Below, piece after piece: positions 55,317-64,000 of a stretch of DNA of 64,000 nt. The stretch's first letter is position 1, and each line of letters begins with the position of its first letter. The stretch spans positions 186,001-250,000 of the forward strand of contig JAAKBF010000247.1 in NCBI GenBank assembly GCA_012656075.1, given 5' to 3'. A program made the position numbers and the translations under genes. A model generated the notes under the pieces. The model did no database searches. It saw nothing but the letters and a program-made list of their open reading frames with translations, and was not told where the DNA came from. The DNA is from Phytophthora hibernalis (taxonomy: Eukaryota; Oomycota; Peronosporomycetes; Peronosporales; Peronosporaceae).

Positions 55317-58079
55317 ATGGCTCGCGGCAAGAAGACTGTGGCGGCGCCGCTGAAGGCGTCCACGCCGAGCGTCAATGGAGTCAGCAAAGGCAGCAAAAAG
55401 ACGGCCGGTGTGGCGCAGAAGAAGCAGAACAAGCAGGTGCAGGCTCCTGCCAAGAGCTCCAAGGAGGCTGTGAAGGCTTTGAAGCTGCCTATTAAGGTGG
55501 AAGAGAGCGAGGAAGAGGAGGACGAAGAGGGAAGTGAGACGGAGGACAGTGAAGACGCCGATGACGAGGAGGACGACGAGTTCGAGGACCAGGGATCGTC
55601 GGACGATGACAGCGGCGGCGAGGAAGAGGACGACGCTGAGCTCACGGAGCTGGAGGAGAAGACGCGCCGCTTTACCGTGGACCGCGAGAACGAAGTGCAA
55701 CAGATGCGCGAGGACGGATCGCTGCAGTTGGCGTCGCAGTTGCACGTGGACGACTTGTCGTCTGATGATGAGGTAGACTGGTGATGCTTGGTGCATGCAG
55801 TGCGAGTTGGGAACTTATATTTTAATTGTGCTTTTGATAGGAAAATGTCAACACTATTGGCAACGTGCCGCTCCGGTGGTACGAGGACTACGACCACATT
55901 GGTTACAATGTGGACGGCAAGAAGATCATGAAGTCGAACAATGGCGACGGCATTGACAACGCGATTGCAGCCAAGGATGACCCGAACTACGAGTTAGTAA
56001 TCTTGCGGCGGGTTTACTCTTGGGTGTAGACGACTGACTGTGTGTTTGTTCTTCTTGACAGCCGCACGGTGTACGATGCATACAACGATCGCAAGATCGT
56101 GATTTCCGAGCGTGACATGGAAATTATTCGTCGTATGCAGGCGGGTGCATTTGCACACCCGGAGTTCGAGGCTTACCCGGACTACGTGGACATCTACTCG
56201 TCGAACAAGATAATCCACTCCATGGGCAACGAAATTGAGCCCAAGAGCCGTTTCTTGCCTTCCAAGTGGGAGCGCATGAAGGTCATGAAGATCATGAAGG
56301 GCATCAAGGAAGGTCGCATCAAACTCGATGAGAAGCCAGAGAAGAAGCCCGATGTATACCAGATGTGGTTCGATGATGACCAGGCACAGACTCGCAAGGG
56401 CCCTGCTCACGTGCAGGCTCCGAAGATGCCTCTGCCTGGACACATTGAATCGTACAACCCTCCCGATGAGTATCTGTTTTCCAAAGAGGAGCGTCGTGCT
56501 TGGGAGGAGGCCGAGCCGGAGGACCGCGAAACCAACTTCATGCCGAAGAAGTTCAAGTCGCTGCGTGAGGTGTGTGGTTACAATGGTTTCGTGCGTGAGC
56601 GCTTTGAGCGCTGCCTGGACTTATACTTGGCGCCGCGTGTCAACAAGCGTAAGCTTAACATTGACCCCGAGTCGCTTGTGCCAGAGCTGCCGAAGCCGCA
56701 GGACTTGCGTCCTTTCCCGAACACACTGGCGCTTGTTTTCAATGGCCACACTGGTCGTATTCGATCGCTGGCTGTGGATCCGTACGGCCAGTATGTGGCC
56801 TCGGGATCGGACGACTTTACTGTGCGCATCTGGGAGATCGAGACTGCGCGTTGCCTGCAGGTGTACAACGTGGGTGCCGTCGTGCACAAGTTGTCGTGGA
56901 ACCCGAACAAAGACCACCAATTGCTGGCTGTCGCAGCTGCTAAGAAGGTGTTCATTATCGCTACCGGAACGGGTAGCGCGGACCAGACGGAGCTTACCAA
57001 TGCCCTCGTGGGCGACGCCGACGAAAGCATTCAAACGTCTTCCGAAATGGATGACGAGACAGGAAACACCGATGGTGACGTCCAAGTCATTGACGAGGAC
57101 GAGGCCGATGTGGATGCTGACGCGCTCAAGAAGAAGGTGCCTGTGACCTGGCGGTATTACAGCGGCACGAAGGACAAGCACAAGTCAAAGAAGGCTGCCG
57201 AACGACCGTTGCTTGAGCGTCGCGTGGGTACTGGCATCCGTGTGGTGCTGCACCACACGAGCGACGTGAAGGACGTGGCCTGGCACAACAAGGGTGATTA
57301 CCTCTCGACGGTTGCCCCGGGTGCCGGTTCCGGAGCGGTGCTGATCCACCAGATCTCAAAGCGCAAGACCCAGAACCCGTTCCAGAAGAGTGTGGGTCAG
57401 GTTCAGTGTGTGCTGTTCCACCCGTCCAAGCCATTCTTCTTCCACGCCACCCAACGCCACGTGCGCGTGTACAACCTTGTGAAGCAGTCGATCGTGAAGA
57501 AGCTGTCTTCCGGCGTCAAGTGGATCTCGAGTATGGCCGTGCACTCAAACGGAGACCACCTGCTTGTGGGTAGTTACGACCGGCGGTTGTGCTGGTTCGA
57601 CCTGGACCTGTCCTCGAGGCCGTTCAAGACTCTCAAGTACCACGAGAAGGCTGTGCGCGACGTGTCATTCCACGCCAAGTACCCGCTCATGGCTTCTGCC
57701 TCGGATGACGGAACCATTCACATCTTCCACGCCATGGTCTACTCGTACGTATTGCTTGTCTTCTGTTTTTCGTTCACTGAGACGAGCCAGATGCGATTAA
57801 TTGAGTCGACTAACCGATGAACTCATGACGTGATCAATACAGGGACCTGATGAAGAACCCGCTGATCGTGCCGCTCAAGATTCTGCGCGGCCACGAGGTC
57901 TCCGGTGGTCTTGGCGTCATGGCGCTGGCCTTCCACCCCGTCCTGGTACGTACGAAATCACTTTCATGCTATTACTACCGATCTAATTTTTGTTGCAATT
58001 TGTGTGCTCCCTCGTTCAGCCGTGGGTGGTGACAGGCGGCGCGGACGGCTCCATCCGCCTCTTCCAGAACATTCACTAA
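55317..58079 (+). CDS. BOP1: Ribosome biogenesis protein BOP1 (Erb1)
   Basis: Five exons with good splice sites were found: 55,317-55,772, 55,841-55,992, 56,062-57,744, 57,843-57,945 and 58,020-58,079. The acidic N-terminus (SEEEEDEEGSETEDSEDADD) is followed by the BOP1 domain (GNVPLRWYEDYDHIGYNVDG, GPAHVQAPKMPLPGHIESYN, LREVCGYNGFVRERFERCLD). A WD40 propeller follows (GHTGRIRSLAVDPYGQYVAS, ASASDDGTIHIFHAM) and the last blade is PWVVTGGADGSIRLFQ. BOP1 works with PES1 and WDR12 in 28S/5.8S rRNA maturation. About 817 residues, no frame break, so sequence quality in this part is good. Confidence 0.97.
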
Positions 58080-58714
58080 CCCGCCCGTTGCAGCAGACCG
58101 ATGAATCCGAGCAACCGTCCACAAGACGCCGGCAGTGCTTGCAGCCTTTCGATGAGAGAAACGCACGCTGCCGTCTCGGCGTAGCAACTGTGACGCTTTC
58201 AACTAATAGACAATGTGCCTTTGAAACCTCATTCTCGGTGAGACGATAACCGCTTCCGTCTCCGTTTCAGCTCGCTATGATTCAGGAAAGACGAACAGCA
58301 AATTCGGCGCCAGGCTCATGATGATGACGGCATGCCTCGCTCGCCTTTCCTAAGCTAAAAGCCAGCGCACTGACGTCGAGTGATCCAAACACAATGCCAA
58401 CAGAATAAACACGTTGACAAGCTTATAATAATGCTGCCTGCAGAATGAACACGTTGTCAACATGACATGTGAAGTCCTTAATTTATTTATCATGTAAAGG
58501 AAAGAGGAAGAGTACGCGACAGTCTCAATCAAGCTAAGCTACTCGGTCCAAGCGGATGGACCCGGCCTCCCTCCACTGCACGCACCAGAATACACCACCA
58601 CGAGGCTCTACTCGCCGGGAGAAGGCGACCTCAATACTTGATCTTCGTCGTCCGCCCGCTTGTCCCTTTTCTCGGCGAGGCTGCACGCAACTTCCAGTGA
58701 GCCACGCGTCCATC
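58080..58714. other. Convergent intergenic region
   Basis: No gene was seen between the stop of BOP1 and that of the Q/Y-rich protein. A short repeated stretch (CTGCAGAATGAACACGTTG, compare CAGAATAAACACGTTGACAA) occurs at about 58,398-58,460. Confidence 0.4.
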
Positions 58715-59330
58715 CTAGTTCTTCTTGCCCATGCCTGGGAGACGGAACCGTGAGCGCTTGGGCGCTGCTGCAGGCATCGGAGGCGGCATCTGGCCGTATC
58801 GCACCGGGTACTGGTACTGGCCGCCCAGATTCGTTGGCTGCTGCTGGGGCTGTCCATACTGCTGCTGTCCATATTGTTGCTGCTGAGGCTGACCATACTG
58901 CTGCTGCTGCTGCTGCTGCTGGGGGCTGCTGTCCATACTGCTGCTGGGGCTGTCCGTATTGTTGCTGGGGCTGGCCGTACTGCTGCTGGGGTTGGCCGTA
59001 CTGTTGCTGAGGCTGGTTGTTACCGTAACCGTAACCCGGTTGCTGCTGCTGCTGGCCGTACGTCGAGTTCTGCGGCGGGTACATGCCCGTGGCCATGACT
59101 GGCGGGTAACCAGCGTTGTTCATGGGGTTGGGGCGGTTCTCCTCGTCCGAGTTGCGCTGGTTGCCATTGTGGGGCCCACGCTTGTTGTTCATGGCGTAGA
59201 GTGATCCCTCCGTGGGCTCTCCGTCGCCGTCCAGCAGACTGGCGCCGTCCACTTTGCCCTTGCGGTCCAGCACCGTGTCGCCCGAGAGCACCGCGCGGTC
59301 CGACTTCTTCTTGCGCAGGAACCCCACCAT
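58715..59330 (-). CDS. Gln/Tyr-rich low-complexity protein
   Basis: The protein starts MVGFLRKKKSDRAVLSGDTV. After a charged N-terminal third it has a long stretch of QQQYGQP repeats, about eight units, then PVRYGQMPPPMPAAAPKRSR and the end GMGKKN. Near 58,930 the frame slips within the CAG-type repeat; the correct frame is the one that keeps Gln/Tyr, not the Ala/Trp one. The composition is that of prion-like or phase-separating segments, but no RNA-binding domain is present. The basic ends flanking the repeat could bind membranes or nucleic acid. No family was recognised. Confidence 0.68.
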
Positions 59331-60330
59331 GTTGAGACGGAGAAGGGTTGGTTGACTGTGGAGTGAGTAGATAGCAGACGCTGCTGCTGAGGACCGAGAG
59401 CTTCCTTGCGGGGACCGGGACGATTCAAGTATGGCAACGCGCGTGCGTTTGGCTCGGAGTGACCAGCCGGAAACTGCGCCCCCTCCCCTGCCGCTCCTCT
59501 TCTATGGAGGCAAGATTTGTCGCAATTTTGTGGAAAGCGACCACTGGGCGTTTGTATGGAATTTTAGGTTAGTGCGAAAAGGCGCCAGCCCAGAGCCACA
59601 GTCCAAATCCACGTGGACGCACGAGCGAGAAAGCTCGCCGACAGATGGCCTTTTGACTGGGAGTGACTATGCCGGCCTTTGTCGTGCAGTTGTGTTGCTA
59701 GAGCTCGCACTGCGAGTCGCAGCTCACCATGCCGAGGATTCCTGCGTAAACCGCCGCGGAAGACTGCGACTTGTCGAGCAATGGATTTACGACTCGCAGC
59801 AGGGCCATTGCGTCCGTCGTTTCCGCCGGGAAGCTTAGGATACTGCAGCTAGGATAGCTTTCCGCGAAAGCAGCGGCAACACAGCGTTGCCAGCTCGTTG
59901 CAAGCCGAAAACAGCGGTTAACGCGAGGGTTTCAGTTGTGCGGCCAACGGAGCCCCGCGACGACGCGATGAGCCAAGATACATGTACTGTACCGGTAAGC
60001 TTACTGCTTCGGCAGCACCTGGGTCGGCTATAATAGCGAGAACCGCAAAATTCCTCTCGATACCTGTTGACAGCACATCACCGGCATCGGCGGTTGCATC
60101 CGTTTCCATCGCTACGTTAGTGCGAAATTCAAGTTTCAACTTTCAAGTTGCACTGTCATCAGAGTGGTATCAGACGTATCCACCGCGGCTTTTTGAGGCT
60201 GAGACATGTGCTACAAAGGGCAAGTCATTGCAACGAGACCCAAGCACCACCGCGCTTTACATGTACACTGTAATACATGTAGCACCGGCAGCAACCTGCA
60301 TCAGCCTAGCGGTGATCGGCCTTGCATGCC
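59331..60330. other. Intergenic region, one doubtful open frame
   Basis: The plus-strand frame at 59,431-59,838 (135 codons) has no recognisable similarity and a composition like non-coding shadow frames. The ACATGTACTGTACCGGTA-like palindromic steps near 59,980 recur elsewhere in intergenic DNA of this window. Confidence 0.35.
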
Positions 60331-60734
60331 ATGGCTGACGGACTTCACGTCCCGGACGCTGTGCGCTTGACGACGCTCAACGATAAACGGCGGATCAGCT
60401 CCTGTCGATGCTTGACCGATCACATCCTTCAGCCGCGGACTCGCTGCCTGACTATCAGACTGACAGTGTCCGCACAATGGACAATACGGACAACTTCAAC
60501 CACACAGCCCGCCTCACAACGATGGCAGCCAGCCATTTCAGCCACTTCTCGATCGACCGCCTCGACCCAGGAGAGCTTACTCGACGGGTGGAATCTCTAC
60601 AAGTTGGTACCAACATGACGTGTTACACGTATCCTAACCAGACCAACAACGTCGACTTCGTACCGCCTCCGCGTGTCCAACGTGAGACCGAGCGTTGCAT
60701 CGAGCAGCTGCGGCTGCGCAATGGTGTCAATTGA
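60331..60734 (+). CDS. Small hypothetical protein
   Basis: Two frames joined near 60,388 give about 134 residues, starting MADGLHVPDAVRLTTLNDK and continuing ADQLLSMLDRSHPSAADSLP. The end is polar (RVQRETERCIEQLRLRNGVN). It has no signal peptide, membrane helix or known motif. The join assumes one lost base, in line with other genes here. Coding status is probable, not certain. Confidence 0.45.
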
Positions 60735-60930
60735 TGGTATCAGATACTGCAACTTGCAATGCAAGATTATGGACGTTGAGTCAACTCCATTCTCCAAGTG
60801 TACCGTACTCAGTAGTTTATTGGTACGCTAGGAGGTTGAAGCGGTGGCTGTTTGTAAGGGTAGTGGTGATTGACTGGGGATCTGTACTATAATACAGATT
60901 CTGTACTGCTGATGCGGTGGGTTTGCGTCT

Positions 60931-61483
60931 TCACCACGTCACGTGCTTGTCGAGGAAATCGCGTGTCATCTCCTCGTTCTGCGCTATGTTCTCCATGTAT
61001 GTGTCGTAGGACATGTGCCACGGATCCGGCACGTCTCGCGTGAAGACGGCCAGCACGCTGTCTCGCTCGGAGATCTTGGGAAACTTCTCCGTGACCTTGA
61101 AGGCCATCCCACTCGCCACGCATACCACGTAGTCAGCGGTCATGCACATTTCCTCTGTCAGCAGCCGCGAGCGGTGAGCCGACAGATCCAACTGGTACTT
61201 GGTCATCACGTCCACCGCGAATTTGGACGCCGGGGAACCTTCGCGGTCGAACACGTCCGTTAACCTGTACGAAAACAACCAACAACAATGTCAGCAGACC
61301 CGTAACGGCAACGCAAGAGCCTCACAGTGAGGTTCGAACGTACGCGGCCGATCGGATGACAATGCCCTTCTCTTCCTGCTGCTCGCGCGACATGCTGAGC
61401 TTGCGTCGGAAGTACTCGACGGCGAAGAGCTCCGACACGGGCGAGCGGCACGTGTTGCTGGTGCACACGAACACGATGTTCAT
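60931..61483 (-). CDS. Low-molecular-weight protein tyrosine phosphatase family member
   Basis: Exon 1 (61,483-61,344) and exon 2 (61,264-60,931) are joined in phase across a 79-bp intron. The catalytic P-loop CTSNTCRS, with the C-x5-R-S pattern, is at residues 8-15. The general-acid loop is DVPDPWHMSYDTYMENI near the C-terminus. The helix after the P-loop (PVSELFAVEYFRRKL) also fits. About 157 residues, the usual family length. In eukaryotes these enzymes act on phosphotyrosine; the bacterial-type P-loop wording (SNTCRSPV) also resembles arsenate-reductase-like and protein-arginine phosphatases, so the substrate is open. Frame intact. Confidence 0.9.
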
Positions 61484-61923
61484 TATTGTCCTGCGGGGCT
61501 CTTGGGCTTGTGCGGTGCGGACACGATTCTGATGTGGCGTGGAGCTGCGACCCGCCGCCAATGGTTACAAAGACTCCGTAAACGAATGGGGCTGATGGCA
61601 AAGCTTTCGTTCCCGCGACTTCAAGCGCGATGACCGTCGCATGCGTGCGGGGCAGATTTGCAGCAGCTTTCCAGACACAGGCAGCGGCCGCTCTGGCAAC
61701 AAGTTTGTCGGCGCATCGCGTCAACGCACTCGATAACCATGATGACTGCGGCCACTTCACGGCTCCGTGCTGCCAGTACTATTAGAGACCACCACGTCGC
61801 GCAAACGACCAAGATACCGACCGCCGACGCATTCCTGATTGTCACGGCATGCCCCGCAATGCTCGAACAATAAAACTAACGTTACCTTTGCTACGTTACA
61901 CCGATTAACGGTGGCGTGGTCAG

Positions 61924-62304
61924 TTGAACAGCGAACCGATGGTAGGTGACGAACCTGTTGTTATCATCAACTATGGATTGTTGCAAACGTTAAAAGAAAT
62001 TTACGCTGCTTTTGTTTCGGTGGAGATGGATACTTTGGCAACGCGTTTCCGTGATAACGTTACTGTGCAGGAGAACTTGGATTCTGATAATTCAAGTACA
62101 CCGCTACCATCACGAATATGCACATTGCACAGCTCGCCGCGCTTTGAAGCGAATACACTGCAGCAAATTTGCTACACTGTATTTGAGGTGCCATCCAACG
62201 CGCTCACCACTGTAATTAGCTCACTGGAAGCGCTGGACGACCTTCGCGTACGGGAAGGGTCCCAAAAACTCGCTGTGGTTTTGTTTCTTGGAAGACGCCT
62301 CTAG
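61924..62304 (+). other. Doubtful open frame overlapping the protease gene
   Basis: A plus-strand frame of 126 codons (MNSEPMVGDEPVVIINYGLL) overlaps the end of the minus-strand protease gene by 84 bp. The part before 62,220 looks protein-like, with a hydrophobic start and a helix (LQTLKEIYAAFVSVEMDTLA), and could be the remnant of another gene. I do not recognise it. Confidence 0.3.
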
Positions 62305-64000
62305 CAACGAATAGTCGACTTCCGGGTGCAAGTCCTTGTTGGCCGCGTATGACTGCGGATCCCACTGGATGTCGAAGCTGTTGACGAAGAAGCCCTGGAA
62401 CTGTGCGATCCATTGACGCAACGCCACGTACGGGATGAAGTAGAAGCCGCATCGGTCGGTGTCGTTCTCTTTCACCTCCTCATCGACGGGTGCTAGAGTG
62501 ACCGCGATGTAGACCTCTAACATTGGTGGTAGACAGATCTCGCGTGCCAAATGCAGCTCTGCCGAGTACTCCCACAGGCACATGACAGTCATGCGGTCGC
62601 CCCAGTCCGTCGTGTTGCGAACGAAGTAAGTGAAGTCGCCGTCCGTACGGCATAGATCCGCGTCCTTGCACTTCAGATGCAGTGGCTGAATATTGATGTC
62701 TGCGAACAGCTTTGTCTCTTTCGAAAGGCAGTCTTCGATACCCGTATTAAACTCCAGGGTTTCGTTCCCTTGCTGCTGCTTGGACGCAATGCCTTCATTT
62801 CCGCACTGGTACCAGTTGAACGGGCTGGATACAGACAAGGTAACAGACATAGACAGTTAGACTCGGTCAATTCTACAGAGCAGCCATGCTGCGCAGCGTA
62901 CTTGTAGCTGTTGGGGCAAACCGAACGCTCTTCCCAATCCGAAACCTCCTGCATCCAGTACGCAAGAGAGTGACTCCCTGATAGGGTCCATCCGCCCAGG
63001 AGTTCTTCACGATAAGCCCGCCAGTGAAACCTTCGCGAGTAAGGAAGGCATCATTGTAGCCAACAAGAAGCTGTCGACACAAATGCAAAATAATACACCA
63101 CATAAGTGACAAAAATCGACATACGAATATGGCAAACAACTTACCATGGCGTGACCACCCTCAATTGACATGCCACGGTGGCTAAAGAACTCGCCTTCCA
63201 TGTTGCGGTTTCGACCCCCTTCAATGGAATGCAGCACGTCGTTGTAGCCATATCTCCCGGGCACAACGTACATGTTTCCGGCTGGCAGTGGCGATCATTA
63301 GCGAACGATCCAATGCACGGGTAATAGTGAGTGACCATGGCGATCGGAGTGGAGAGGGGCATTGCTTGATTTTGGCGAACAAGGTGCTCCCTCACTGACA
63401 TATCTTCATACTTGGTCGTCATGCTCTGTAAAGCGAAATGATACATACATAGTGTTAGCCAATCTGTAAAGTGAGATTTCCGATGTGATTCTTTTCAGGG
63501 CCTCTTCGCTTACAGAAAGCTCGAACTTGAGCGGATTCCCAGCCGTTTGAGCAGCCTGGAGGCCCGGACAAAGCATGTCGTTGCCGCCTTCGTCGTAGTA
63601 TTTGCACACAGATTGCGGGAACACAGACTCTTTAAGCCCATTTTGTAGGTAGTAAAGTTCAGGAACCTCGCCACCCTCAGTCGAGTTCATCCACATCTGC
63701 ATACAACACCATCAGCATTTTGACGAAGGCTCCACACAAAAGAATGCGACCGACCTCGTCACCCGCTACTCGGCAATCCTTTTGCTGCTGCGAGTCTGCA
63801 TCACCGGTGCATAGCTTGAGGATTTCCACGCCGTACGCCTACAAATTACAACAGCAATCTTAAACGACGATATTCTGGTTCAACTTCACTCAAGGATACA
63901 ATGTACCTGTTCCGAAAAAGCAACATACTCATCAGGTTTGAGCCAGCCTTTGCGGACACCGTGCGCACGGTACGACTGTTCTAGGAACCCGATGGTCGCA
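62221..64000 (-). CDS. Papain-like (C1A) cysteine protease, 5' end cut by window
   Basis: At least six exons read on the minus strand from the right edge. They give FLEQSYRAHGVRKGWLKPDE, AYGVEILKLCTGDADSQQQK, MWMNSTEGGEVPELYYLQ and LSTPIAMVTHYYPCIGSF. The catalytic His lies in GGHAMLLVGYND, split by an intron at about 63,143, and the catalytic Asn in LIVKNSWADGP (near 63,004). After SDWEERSVCPNSY an extra C-terminal domain with conserved-looking cysteines follows (NWYQCGNEG, CKDADLCRTDGDFTYF) and ends at 62,221. The active-site Cys must lie outside the window. Papain-like enzymes with such long tails are known in oomycetes and are often secreted or vacuolar. Frame breaks near 63,290 and 62,980 fit the one-base pattern seen elsewhere. 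Confidence 0.83.

Noticed and set aside
58608..58930. Ala/Trp-rich end of the Q/Y protein frame
   Set aside because: It arises from reading the Gln/Tyr repeat out of frame; the neighbouring frame continues the QQQYGQP pattern and ends in a sensible basic tail.
60331..60734. Candidate secreted effector (RxLR or Crinkler)
   Set aside because: No signal peptide, RxLR-EER or LxLFLAK motif was found here or in other small open frames of the window.

Overview
The window reads as nuclear DNA of an oomycete, most likely a Phytophthora-type (Peronosporales) genome. Genes are closely packed and lie on both strands. Introns are few, short (about 40-100 bp) and GT-AG. Several genes have domain fusions known from oomycetes, such as PH-FYVE-PI4-kinase, ELMO with stacked PH-like modules, and mitochondrial GMP-synthase-like amidotransferases. 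Gene-sparse stretches are filled with broken DNA transposons. No rRNA, tRNA or CRISPR array was recognised.

Layout. 1-10,030 is a transposon graveyard: a broken MULE transposase; an inverted partial copy of an aldehyde dehydrogenase gene; a pogo-type element with visible terminal inverted repeats and TA target duplication; and a MULE-like element that kept its SWIM finger and Ulp1-type peptidase but lost the transposase core. 10,037-24,282 alternates metabolic genes with repeats: two paralogous mitochondrial amidotransferases, an SSADH-like aldehyde dehydrogenase, ERO1, a questin-oxidase-like protein and an SDR oxidoreductase. Between them lie repeated blocks with a family of hairpins, a DUF445 gene broken by a captured 193-bp segment, and a nuclease-like remnant. 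24,415-64,000 is mostly housekeeping: seryl-tRNA synthetase, AlkB-like dioxygenase, PIG-H, SF3B3, CSN6, PH-ELMO, a SAM-CHAT-NB-ARC-TPR protein, POP4, PIG-N, a multipass membrane protein, an M50B-like peptidase, PH-FYVE-PI4K, BOP1, a Q/Y-rich protein, a low-molecular-weight phosphatase and a papain-like protease cut by the right edge.

The most striking locus is 36,782-42,163 (minus). It is an eight-exon gene of roughly 1,600 codons joining a SAM domain, a CHAT caspase-like protease with its His and Cys in place, an NB-ARC switch with winged helix, and TPR repeats. This is the three-part plan of NLR/STAND receptors with a protease as putative effector.

Caution on sequence quality: many conserved genes, including essential ones, carry isolated one-base frame breaks, often in homopolymers. 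These look like consensus errors rather than decay, so I annotate such genes as CDS and say where the frame breaks. PIG-H and PIG-N both serve GPI-anchor synthesis, and SF3B3, BOP1 and POP4 serve RNA processing, but I see no operon-like coupling.
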